This document shows, in pieces, positions 1-5,833 of a stretch of DNA of 8,644 bases. Position 1 is the stretch's first letter; each line of letters opens with the position of its first letter. The position numbers were made by a program, and so were the translations under genes. Source of the DNA: Methanobacteriota archaeon (GTDB lineage Archaea; Thermoplasmatota; Poseidoniia; Poseidoniales; Poseidoniaceae); assembly GCA_002727485.1 (NCBI GenBank), contig PBXE01000033.1, positions 45,642 through 54,285 of the forward strand, read 5' to 3'. The notes beneath the pieces are model-generated. The model saw nothing but the letters and a program-made list of their open reading frames with translations, did not search any database and had not been told where the DNA came from.

Positions 1-2
1 CC

Positions 3-773
3 TCTGTATCCATAACGGAATAACACAGGAAGCATACCAGCATGATCAAGATGAGCATGAGTTAGAACTACAGCATCCAACTTTTCGAGTGGTAATGCTT
101 CTGGTGCGGTGAAATAAGGCATTGGATCTGTATCACTTGCAATATTTACGCCAACATCAATCATTACTCGGCTTTCATTAGTCGTTACCAAATGGCAGGC
201 TCTACCAACCTCTCGATATGAACCAAGAGCCGTTGTTCTTACCCATGTAGAACTTTGTCGTACTGGGCGATAGATATTCAATCCAAACTCTCTGAGTAAT
301 TTTCTGCGTTCTTGAGCATGAGCCGCCCTGTATCCACGGATATCGTGAACTGTCTTGGACAAGATTGGTGGCGTTCTTTCAAACGTAACTAGCCAACCAC
401 ATTCATCTCGAATTTTCTTTGCATTAGCGCCTTTTCTGCCAACTGCTTCACCTGGATTTCCACAAATTACCGTCACCTCACAATAACAAGCGTCGAAGTA
501 GATTTGATGTATGTCCGCAACATCTTGAATGAGATCACGAATGTATCGCTCAGTATCTTCTTCACTCTTCATGATACTTTTGTCTGGTCGAAGAACGATT
601 TTCCGCTTTATTTCCTTTGCAATCTTCCCAATAAGGCCATCTCCGCCTCCAAAGGCTTCTGGAACAGGAGTGATGATGGAAACATCTCCGGCCTCCAAGT
701 CGACATCATATGCGATATCTTTCGGGACGATTTTCTTAATTGTATCTTGTATTTCTTTGAACGTATATCTCAT
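3..773 (-). CDS. fttA: Archaeal FttA/aCPSF1 beta-CASP ribonuclease, N-terminal part (runs off left edge)
   Basis: FttA (aCPSF1) is the archaeal relative of the CPSF73 endonuclease. It cuts nascent RNA at U-rich sites and drives factor-dependent transcription termination. The visible 257 codons contain the N-terminal KH-like region, with a GxxG loop (V-G-R-K-G, G112-G115) inside the run starting G105-N-P-G. A basic linker follows, then the metallo-beta-lactamase domain from about W177 (ALGSYREVGR, close to the usual ALGGFREVGR). The zinc motif H239-A-H-L-D-H244 lies next to the edge. Family members are about 640 residues, so some 380 residues including the beta-CASP domain lie outside the window. 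The ATG at 773 is supported by a perfect AGGAGGT at 781-787 with a 7-base spacer. It follows psmB by 66 bp on the same strand and is probably co-transcribed with it. Identification is by recalled family sequence and is strong. Confidence 0.93.
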   Translation of the reverse strand, partial: MRYTFKEIQDTIKKIVPKDIAYDVDLEAGDVSIITPVPEAFGGGDGLIGKIAKEIKRKIVLRPDKSIMKSEEDTERYIRDLIQDVADIHQIYFDACYCEVTVICGNPGEAVGRKGANAKKIRDECGWLVTFERTPPILSKTVHDIRGYRAAHAQERRKLLREFGLNIYRPVRQSSTWVRTTALGSYREVGRACHLVTTNESRVMIDVGVNIASDTDPMPYFTAPEALPLEKLDAVVLTHAHLDHAGMLPVLFRYGYR

Positions 774-839
774 CAAAAATACCTCCTTCGAAAAGAAGGC
801 CATTAGGCCAAACATCGAGGAATAATGTTATGTTTCGTT
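774..839 (-). promoter_or_regulatory. psmB-fttA spacer with Shine-Dalgarno and two small inverted repeats
   Basis: Read on the minus strand, the spacer holds GGCC-TAAT-GGCC (798-809), then CCTTC-TTTTC-GAAGG (785-799), then AGGAGGT (781-787) before the fttA ATG. The 3' arm of the second stem shares its last bases with the Shine-Dalgarno sequence, so folding could mask part of the ribosome site. The U-rich loop and the TATTTTTG next to the start resemble the U-tracts that FttA itself recognises. The sequence elements are seen directly; any regulatory role is inference. Confidence 0.4.
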
Positions 840-1466
840 CTAAGATTTCAGGGATGCTTCAATCTCGGAGTTAGTTAGGAGGACAAAGCCATCCTTTTTG
901 GTAATAACGGCTAAATCCATACCATTACCAGAAGCAGCGTCTCTTTGGCCTGAGGCCGACAATGCACGTGCTGCGAGAGAAACGGCTTGTTGGCGAGTCA
1001 TGTTTTCTTTGAACCCGTCTTCAAGCACACCATACATGTAAGGTGAACCGGAACCTGTGGCACAATATACATCTGGAATGGAACCTCCTGCTGAATCGAT
1101 CGAATAGACTGAAGGGCCGTCATCATCTACACCTACGATGAGTAACTGAACCCAGTGTGGGCGTCCAGAGAGAATATTTGCTGTGAGTGTTGCTGCACCT
1201 TTGACAGTCATTGCATGGTTTCGCTTGAGTTCAAACAATGACACTTCTGCGGCAAGAGTACGTGCAAGAGATTGAGCATGCCCTACTAAACCTGCTGTAG
1301 TCAATGCCAAATTATTACCTATCTTGAATAATTTTTGAACGCTCTTATTTGCGATGAAATGACCCATAGTAGCTCTGTGGTCAGCACCAACAACGACTCC
1401 TCCTTTGAAAGTGATACCTACCGTACTTGTTCCAGTTTTTAGCGTAGTTGTTTCATTATTGTCCAC
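840..1466 (-). CDS. psmB: 20S proteasome beta subunit
   Basis: This is the catalytic beta subunit of the archaeal 20S proteasome, an N-terminal threonine protease assembled as two inner heptameric rings in the cytoplasm. The precursor has 208 residues. A 12-residue propeptide ends in K-T-G, giving autocleavage before Thr13 (T-S-T-V-G-I), as in Thermoplasma (E-T-G|T-T-T-V-G-I). In mature numbering the active-site set is present: Thr1 (T13), Asp17 (D29) and Lys33 (K45). The later conserved residues are also there: S139 in GSGSP, and D176 and S179 in RDAASG. The start is GTG at 1466. It is supported by GGTGAT at 1470-1475, three bases upstream, which pairs with the 3' part of the anti-SD; no ATG is available nearby in frame. 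The gene is divergent from the SepF-like gene and upstream of fttA. No alpha subunit is in the window. Confidence 0.96.
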   Translation of the reverse strand: MDNNETTTLKTGTSTVGITFKGGVVVGADHRATMGHFIANKSVQKLFKIGNNLALTTAGLVGHAQSLARTLAAEVSLFELKRNHAMTVKGAATLTANILSGRPHWVQLLIVGVDDDGPSVYSIDSAGGSIPDVYCATGSGSPYMYGVLEDGFKENMTRQQAVSLAARALSASGQRDAASGNGMDLAVITKKDGFVLLTNSEIEASLKS

Positions 1467-1554
1467 AATATCACCACAAAGGTCCCCGTCTAATGGCTGA
1501 CCGATTACTTCCTAACGCGGGACCCTTATCAACCAACCGTCGCCTGAGTATCAC
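1467..1554. promoter_or_regulatory. Divergent intergenic region between psmB and the SepF-like gene
   Basis: The gap must hold the start signals for the leftward psmB-fttA unit and the rightward SepF-ZPR1 unit. The only clear element is GGTGAT at 1470-1475 (minus) serving psmB. No convincing archaeal TATA box is visible on either strand. A weak TTATC at 1526-1530 lies about 27 bases before the ATG at 1555. The promoter assignment is by position only. Confidence 0.3.
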
Positions 1555-1578
1555 ATGGCCGACGAGGAGGAGAAGCAG

Positions 1579-2016
1579 ATGTCACTCGATGCGTTTACGC
1601 AGCAACCACCTCGGAGAATCAATTTACCCAGTAAGAGCGAAATTCCAATTGAGAAAAAACCTCGTGCATCCTATCGGGATTTAGCAAAAATCTATCCTCA
1701 CCCACCACTTCCCACAAAGCACGACGGGAGCGTAATCCATCGTTCAGTTCTCCACGACCTTACTGGTATCAATCAATTACTTGATTGGGTATCAGATAAC
1801 GAAATTGTAATTGTAGAAATGGGTCGTTTAATGGCGAGAGAGGTCGAACTTCAGTCGGCCCTGCAAGAGCTAGCAGATTTTATTGAAGGTGACATGGGTG
1901 GCCAGATGGTGAAAATAACAGACACTAGATTACTACTTCTTCCACCTGGTAGCCGAGGCATCAGGGGCGTGGAGATGGAAGCATTTGCCAGCGATTTCGA
2001 AGATGACATGACTTAG
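1579..2016 (+). CDS. SepF-like (DUF552) protein, putative archaeal cell-division factor
   Basis: SepF is the membrane anchor for FtsZ in many archaea and Gram-positive bacteria. From this start the protein has 145 residues. Residues about 54-130 match the SepF core: a strand of the form E-I-V-I-V-E (75-80), a helix around 88-102, then D-M-G-G-Q-M-V-K-I-T (105-114) and L-L-L-L-P-P-G (118-124). The last block corresponds to the GG-x-I-x-x-x...-TP-x-G block of archaeal SepF. The first 53 residues are polar, proline-rich and charged, with no obvious amphipathic or hydrophobic targeting helix. ATG 1579 is chosen because GAGGAGGAG at 1564-1572 is an ideal Shine-Dalgarno six bases away. The upstream in-frame ATG at 1555 has none and would add eight acidic residues; the GAG run could then simply be Glu codons. 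It is followed after 8 bp by the ZPR1-like gene. Family call is by pattern, good but not certain. Confidence 0.72.
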   Translation: MSLDAFTQQPPRRINLPSKSEIPIEKKPRASYRDLAKIYPHPPLPTKHDGSVIHRSVLHDLTGINQLLDWVSDNEIVIVEMGRLMAREVELQSALQELADFIEGDMGGQMVKITDTRLLLLPPGSRGIRGVEMEAFASDFEDDMT

Positions 2017-2024
2017 GTGAGTGT

Positions 2025-2624
2025 ATGTCCGAGGTAGATTTAAGCATACCATGCCCTCTATGTGGTGTAGAAAATCAATTGAAGATGTTCACCTTCTTTG
2101 ATGAAATTCCGTATTTTGGAGAACATACACAGGTTACCGTTTCGTGTCTGTCCTGTGGTTGGAAACAATCAGATTTTATTCCCGCAGAGGAAAAAGAACC
2201 ATCTAAGCATTCCCTCGTTGTTAACACTCGTAACCACCTAAAGGCTCGAGTAGTGAGATCTTCATCCTGCACAATCCGCATACCAGAATTGGATTTAGAA
2301 GTTAATCCTGGAGCTGAATCAACCGGTTATGTTTCAAACGTAGAAGGCGTTTTCGAACGATTCCTCAGAATTATTAGGCTTGTCAAACACCAATCAATTT
2401 CCGAGCAAATTGAGGAAGAAATTACTGCATTAGAAGAAATGGAAAACATATTGATAAATCATGATTTTTTATCTCCAGGTCGAGAGATAACGCTTGAGTT
2501 ATTCGATCCGAGAGGACACAGTGTTATTTCACATGAAGACGTTGTTTTTCGTCCACTTAATGCAGATGAAATTGAACGATTACCTGTTGGTCCCGAACCC
2601 CCGGTATTCTCGGCTAATCTTTAG
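2025..2624 (+). CDS. ZPR1-related zinc-finger protein
   Basis: This is an archaeal member of the ZPR1 zinc-finger family (single ZPR1 module, TIGR00340-like), 199 residues long. In eukaryotes ZPR1 assists folding of elongation factor eEF1A; the archaeal role is not established. The four-cysteine zinc site is C10-x2-C13 and C41-x2-C44, with the family signature D-E-I-P-Y-F-G-E (26-33) between the pairs. The second part has the typical V-V-R-S-S-S block, followed by I-P-E-L-D-L-E and N-V-E-G-V-F-E-R. An acidic helical stretch follows, then a beta-rich end. AGGTGA at 2015-2020, which includes the stop codon of the SepF-like gene, is the Shine-Dalgarno with a 4-base spacer, so the two genes are probably translationally linked. 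Its 3' end overlaps the convergent trpS by 11 bp. Confidence 0.9.
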   Translation: MSEVDLSIPCPLCGVENQLKMFTFFDEIPYFGEHTQVTVSCLSCGWKQSDFIPAEEKEPSKHSLVVNTRNHLKARVVRSSSCTIRIPELDLEVNPGAESTGYVSNVEGVFERFLRIIRLVKHQSISEQIEEEITALEEMENILINHDFLSPGREITLELFDPRGHSVISHEDVVFRPLNADEIERLPVGPEPPVFSANL

Positions 2625-4002
2625 AATCCGAAGACAAAAAGTCTTTGATTAAGTGGGCTGTTTCATCCTTTTTCTCTTTCAATTCCTTTAGCCATTCAGA
2701 GGCTCTATCAATACAAATTTGTTTCATTTCGCCAGCAAGAATTTTGCCGCCTTTGTACCCTTGATACAATTCCTGTAATGCATTATCATCCTCTTCGAAG
2801 AAATACATCAGGTACTGATATGCCACATCAATGTCAGGATTTCCTCCCAAACGACGATGCTCTTCCAATGTGGACTGACCTCCTGAAAAAGATTTTTTTA
2901 TCTTTTTTGCAGTGACATCTAATTCATCACTTAGGAAGAGTGTAGTCTTTGGTTTTGATGAAGACATTTTATTGCCAGTTAATCCAACAGCGAATCGATG
3001 ATAGGTCGATGCAGGAGCCATTAATCCTATCCCACCAAGTTTTCTCTCAAGTTTCAGTAGTGCCTTTTTCACCATATGGATATCCGTTCTTTTCGCACCA
3101 GGAAGTGAAACTGTCCCGTGTTTTGGATTCGATGAAATATCAGAAAAGCCTAGTGCTGAAAGTGTCTGATCTATTTTTTGATATGTTTCTTTTTGCTTAT
3201 CACGATTAATTCGACCGTGGGCGTCAACACCAAAACAGTGGGCACTTTCCTCATTTATAGAAAGACTGATTGACAAACCTCTTGTCTTATCAGGTGCGAT
3301 GTTAAACCAATTTGATTTCGAAGCAAGACCTCGCGTGAGTCTCAAATGTGGGTCTTGGTCTACCCCGACTGGGACCACAATTGGCCTTATTCCTCCAAAC
3401 TCATCAAGTTGAGGGTGAAGGATATCACCAGCTTGGACAAGAGGTGCCTGAACATGAGCCATGTTCGTTGAACCATTGAACCCATATATCGATTCCATCT
3501 CACTGATATTGGTTTTTTTCCCGAGTAGAAAACCTAACTTTTGCACCTGATTGCGCCTTGACTGGAAGTAAATCTCAGTCGATTCAGGATCCAATCCTAA
3601 TGCAGCATAATATGAGATATACTCATCAAGTGCAGTTTTTCGGCCTTCTGAAAGAGAAATCCCTCTCGTAGCACTGGATTCCAAATCTGCAACTGCGATG
3701 GTCACGTCCCCCCCAAGTGATTGTAACCATTTTACTTGGTCAATAACCATGGAGTGACCCATATGCATTTTTCCTGAAGGCATAAGACCTGTCAGAACAC
3801 CAAAATCTTCCCCATTTTTTTGAGATTGGAGTACGACATCAAAGTCTCTGTGTGCAAAAATTATCCCCCTTCTGTGTAGTTTTGAAGGAGAAGGAATCTC
3901 AATATCTGATGTTGATTGGAGGCCGAATTGTTCAATGATTCTACCATAGTCTGTAGATTGCTGACTGCTCCATGGATTGATGGTCAAGCCGTCATTCATC
4001 AT
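2614..4002 (-). CDS. trpS: Tryptophanyl-tRNA synthetase (archaeal type)
   Basis: This class I aminoacyl-tRNA synthetase charges tRNA-Trp with tryptophan. The 462-residue protein has the HIGH-type motif P-S-G-K-M-H-M-G-H (75-83) and the archaeal/eukaryotic block V-D-Q-D-P-H (214-219). It also has A-S-T-Y-H-R-F (331-337) and the KMSKS-type loop K-M-S-S-S (345-349). Between the VDQDPH and STYHRF blocks lie roughly 110 residues, much longer than the short linker I expect in compact archaeal enzymes, so an insertion is likely (about 228-328, Lys-rich). The start is ATG 4002 (or the adjacent ATG 3999); an in-frame stop lies close upstream and no Shine-Dalgarno is visible. A 36-codon ORF ends just inside the trpS start, so coupled translation is possible. 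Convergent with the ZPR1 gene. Confidence 0.95.
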   Translation of the reverse strand: MMNDGLTINPWSSQQSTDYGRIIEQFGLQSTSDIEIPSPSKLHRRGIIFAHRDFDVVLQSQKNGEDFGVLTGLMPSGKMHMGHSMVIDQVKWLQSLGGDVTIAVADLESSATRGISLSEGRKTALDEYISYYAALGLDPESTEIYFQSRRNQVQKLGFLLGKKTNISEMESIYGFNGSTNMAHVQAPLVQAGDILHPQLDEFGGIRPIVVPVGVDQDPHLRLTRGLASKSNWFNIAPDKTRGLSISLSINEESAHCFGVDAHGRINRDKQKETYQKIDQTLSALGFSDISSNPKHGTVSLPGAKRTDIHMVKKALLKLERKLGGIGLMAPASTYHRFAVGLTGNKMSSSKPKTTLFLSDELDVTAKKIKKSFSGGQSTLEEHRRLGGNPDIDVAYQYLMYFFEEDDNALQELYQGYKGGKILAGEMKQICIDRASEWLKELKEKKDETAHLIKDFLSSDSKD

Positions 4003-4102
4003 TATCGTCTGAAGGCATCTGTGGCATCAAGGCTTCGGAAGAATTTTTCCAGAAGGCGGTTATTTTTGCTAATATTGAAGCAGACGAAACTTGGAAAAGC
4101 AT
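3992..4102 (-). pseudogene. 36-codon ORF upstream of trpS, probable leftover of a duplicated gene 3' end
   Basis: An ATG at 4102 opens a 36-residue frame whose end reads N-S-S-E-A-L-M-P-Q-M-P-S-D-D-N-D-E. The exported protein encoded at 5834-7021 ends N-S-S-E-A-L-M-P-S-D-E-N-D-D, and the underlying DNA is nearly identical, synonymous positions included. The upstream part (M-L-F-Q-V-S-S-A-S-I-L) shows at most vague similarity to that protein's membrane helix. The TGA stop (3994-3992) lies inside the first codons of trpS, giving an 11-bp overlap. An AT-rich T-A-T-T-A-A-T-T sits about 26-33 bases before the ATG, where a leaderless transcript would need its TATA box. I favour a relic of duplication; a functional short leader ORF for trpS is the alternative. 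Confidence 0.45.
3996..4045. repeat. Direct repeat, copy A (partner at 5838-5878)
   Basis: This 50-bp segment matches 5838-5878 in the same orientation. It differs by two substitutions and a 9-bp insertion in which the word GGCAT is repeated. The longest shared runs are GGCATCAAGGCTTCGGAAGA (extending by ATT) and TCTGAAGGCATC. Copy A covers the first codons of trpS and the end of the 36-codon ORF. The two copies bracket the CobW/ferredoxin gene pair. Confidence 0.85.
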
Positions 4103-4141
4103 GATTACTAATATTTTTGCAAGGCTCAATTAATAGTTTTG

Positions 4142-4149
4142 TCTAAATA
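4142..4149 (+). promoter_or_regulatory. Putative TATA box for the CobW-like gene
   Basis: TCTAAATA matches the archaeal consensus TTTAWATA at seven of eight positions. Its centre lies about 24-27 bases before the adjacent ATGs at 4169 and 4172. This spacing predicts a leaderless or nearly leaderless transcript, which fits the lack of a good Shine-Dalgarno there (only AGG at 4161-4163). Confidence 0.45.
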
Positions 4150-4168
4150 ACTATTATTTTAGGCCTGA

Positions 4169-5362
4169 ATGATGACAACCATGGATATCGAGAAACGGCT
4201 TATTCCTGTAACGGTTTTAACTGGCTTTTTGGGTTCAGGCAAAACTACACTTTTGAATCACATTTTGACTAGTACAGAACATAAAATGAAATTTGCTGTC
4301 ATTGAAAATGAATTCGGAGATGTTGGTATTGATGAAAACATACTCGTTGAAAGTTCTGAAGAGACATTAATTGAAGTCATGAATGGATGCATCTGTTGTA
4401 CTGTTCGTGGCGATCTCACTGAAACTCTCGACAAAATCTATGACCGAATAAAGGATTTCGATGGTGTGTTAATTGAGACCACTGGATTGGCTGATCCTGC
4501 ACCGGTTGCACAAACATTCTTTGTTGATGACAAGGTAGTCGAACGGTACAAATTGGATGGAATAATCACTGTCGTGGATGCAAAACACATCATTCAACAT
4601 CTCGATGAAGAGAAGCCAGAAGGCATCGAAAACGAATCTGTTGAACAACTTGCTTTTGCTGACAGAATCATTTTGAATAAGATAGACCTTGTATCTGAAA
4701 GTGAAATTAAAGAAGTAGAATCAAGAATAAAATCGATCAATAATTTTGCACCGATTTACCAAACTGAAAATAGCCTAATTGATCCAAAAGAACTCATAGA
4801 TATCGGATCGTTTGATTTGGAAAGAACCTTAGAAATGGACCCTGAGTTTCTCGATACAGAATCAGAACATGAGCACGACCAAAGTGTTACTTCCACAAGC
4901 GCTAGATTTCTGGGAGAACTAAATGTCAACAAATTGGAAAGATGGATTGGAGAGTTAATGCGTGAAAAAGGTCAAGACCTATTTCGGTACAAAGGTGTAT
5001 TAGCTGTGAAAGGAATGGATCAGAAATTCGTTTTCCAGGGCGTTCACATGCTTTTTGGTGGCGACTTTAGCAAAGAAATTGGTTTATGGAAAAAAGGTGA
5101 AGATAGAGAATGCAGATTCGTGTTCATTGGACGTAATCTCGATCATGAGGAATTACAAAAAGGATTAATGGAATGTTTGGCTGAAGAACTTCGTTTCAAT
5201 GTTGGTGACAAGGTCTATGCAAATATTGGAGAGTTTACAGAAGGCCGAATTCTCAAATGTTGGGATGAAGGGAACCCATATCGAGTTGAAATTCAAAACG
5301 ATGAAAAATCAAATGTTTGGGTTCCAATCGACAATGATCACTTCGTAAGAAGTAAAATGTAA
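4169..5362 (+). CDS. COG0523/CobW-family metal-chaperone GTPase with extra C-terminal domain
   Basis: COG0523 proteins are G3E GTPases that deliver metals such as zinc or cobalt to client enzymes. The 397-residue protein has Walker A G-F-L-G-S-G-K-T-T (19-27) and the metal-binding C-x-C-C motif C74-I-C76-C77. It also has E-T-T-G-L-A-D-P (103-110) and the guanine-specificity motif N-K-I-D (170-173). A short acidic/His stretch (E-H-E-H-D, about 234-238) precedes the CobW C-terminal domain (about 248-335). After that, about 348-395 form an additional beta-rich module: V-G-D-K-V-Y-A-N, then P-Y-R-V-E-I-Q and V-P-I-D-N-D-H-F-V-R. It resembles the GDxVxA...PYxVxLD...APxDxDxxIR domain I associate with algal CobW-like proteins. 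The start is one of the clustered ATGs 4169/4172/4181. A ferredoxin-like gene follows after 29 bp. The metal is not deducible; clients are unknown. Confidence 0.92.
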   Translation: MMTTMDIEKRLIPVTVLTGFLGSGKTTLLNHILTSTEHKMKFAVIENEFGDVGIDENILVESSEETLIEVMNGCICCTVRGDLTETLDKIYDRIKDFDGVLIETTGLADPAPVAQTFFVDDKVVERYKLDGIITVVDAKHIIQHLDEEKPEGIENESVEQLAFADRIILNKIDLVSESEIKEVESRIKSINNFAPIYQTENSLIDPKELIDIGSFDLERTLEMDPEFLDTESEHEHDQSVTSTSARFLGELNVNKLERWIGELMREKGQDLFRYKGVLAVKGMDQKFVFQGVHMLFGGDFSKEIGLWKKGEDRECRFVFIGRNLDHEELQKGLMECLAEELRFNVGDKVYANIGEFTEGRILKCWDEGNPYRVEIQNDEKSNVWVPIDNDHFVRSKM

Positions 5363-5391
5363 ATTTTCAGAGAAATTTTCACGGTGTCAAC

Positions 5392-5721
5392 ATGATTCCC
5401 AAGGTAACGATTTGTAATGGTTGTTGCTGTGGTCGCATAGAAATTGGAAACAAACCCGTGCCTCTGGATGAATTGAAACGAGCTTGGGTTGAACAAGACC
5501 TTCAAGGGGCTGTAAAACTTTCCAGCACATATTGCCTAGGCCCTTGCAGCATGAATAACGTAGCCTTATTGACTATTGAAGGGAAGAGAGTTTGGCTTGG
5601 AAAATTAGATGATAAAATCCACTACGACGCCATTGTTGAATGGGGTGTAAAAATTTCTCAAAATCCTGATGATTCCGATTTGCCGGATATTTTGAAACCT
5701 CTTCGCTTTGTTCCTAACTGA
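5392..5721 (+). CDS. Small Cys-rich (2Fe-2S) ferredoxin-like protein partnered with CobW
   Basis: This 109-residue soluble protein has cysteines C8, C11, C12 and C13 near the N-terminus, and C48-x3-C52 (C-L-G-P-C). The pattern (C-N-G-C...about 35 residues...C-L-G-P-C) resembles thioredoxin-like (2Fe-2S) ferredoxins and the DUF1636-type metal-binding proteins found beside cobalamin or CobW genes. The stretch between the cysteine groups looks helical (about 24-39), and V-W-L-G-K-L follows the second group at about 67-72. GGTG at 5383-5386, five bases before the ATG, is an acceptable Shine-Dalgarno. The 29-bp gap and shared strand indicate one operon with the CobW-like GTPase, implying a role in metal or Fe-S handling. 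The cluster type and the exact family are not settled. Confidence 0.75.
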   Translation: MIPKVTICNGCCCGRIEIGNKPVPLDELKRAWVEQDLQGAVKLSSTYCLGPCSMNNVALLTIEGKRVWLGKLDDKIHYDAIVEWGVKISQNPDDSDLPDILKPLRFVPN

Positions 5722-5833
5722 TGAATGAAAAAGGGGATTGTGGATTAATTTGCGAAAAAATGTTTTCGTTGCTCTTCAAAGAAAGGTTCTGTGATTAAAG
5801 AGATATACTACATCCATTGATTATTCTAATGCT
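5722..5833. terminator. Convergent intergenic region with a possible terminator hairpin
   Basis: This gap separates the 3' ends of the ferredoxin-like gene and the exported-protein gene. A perfect 6-bp inverted repeat CGAAAA-aatg-TTTTCG lies at 5753-5768. On the minus strand it includes a run of six T at 5755-5760, the kind of U-tract at which archaeal polymerase and FttA end transcripts. Nothing else is visible in the gap. Assignment as terminator is by position and sequence only. Confidence 0.3.

Noticed and set aside
504..825. Two plus-strand open frames of about 100 codons near the left end
   Set aside because: They lie antisense to the well-supported fttA coding sequence and show no recognisable protein features.
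3992..4102. Classical tryptophan attenuator leader upstream of trpS
   Set aside because: The short ORF has only one Trp codon and no terminator/antiterminator pair is visible; its tail is better explained by duplication.
5363..5380. Repeated AAATTTTC words between the CobW and ferredoxin-like genes
   Set aside because: Two short AT-rich words ten bases apart can arise by chance and match no known operator.
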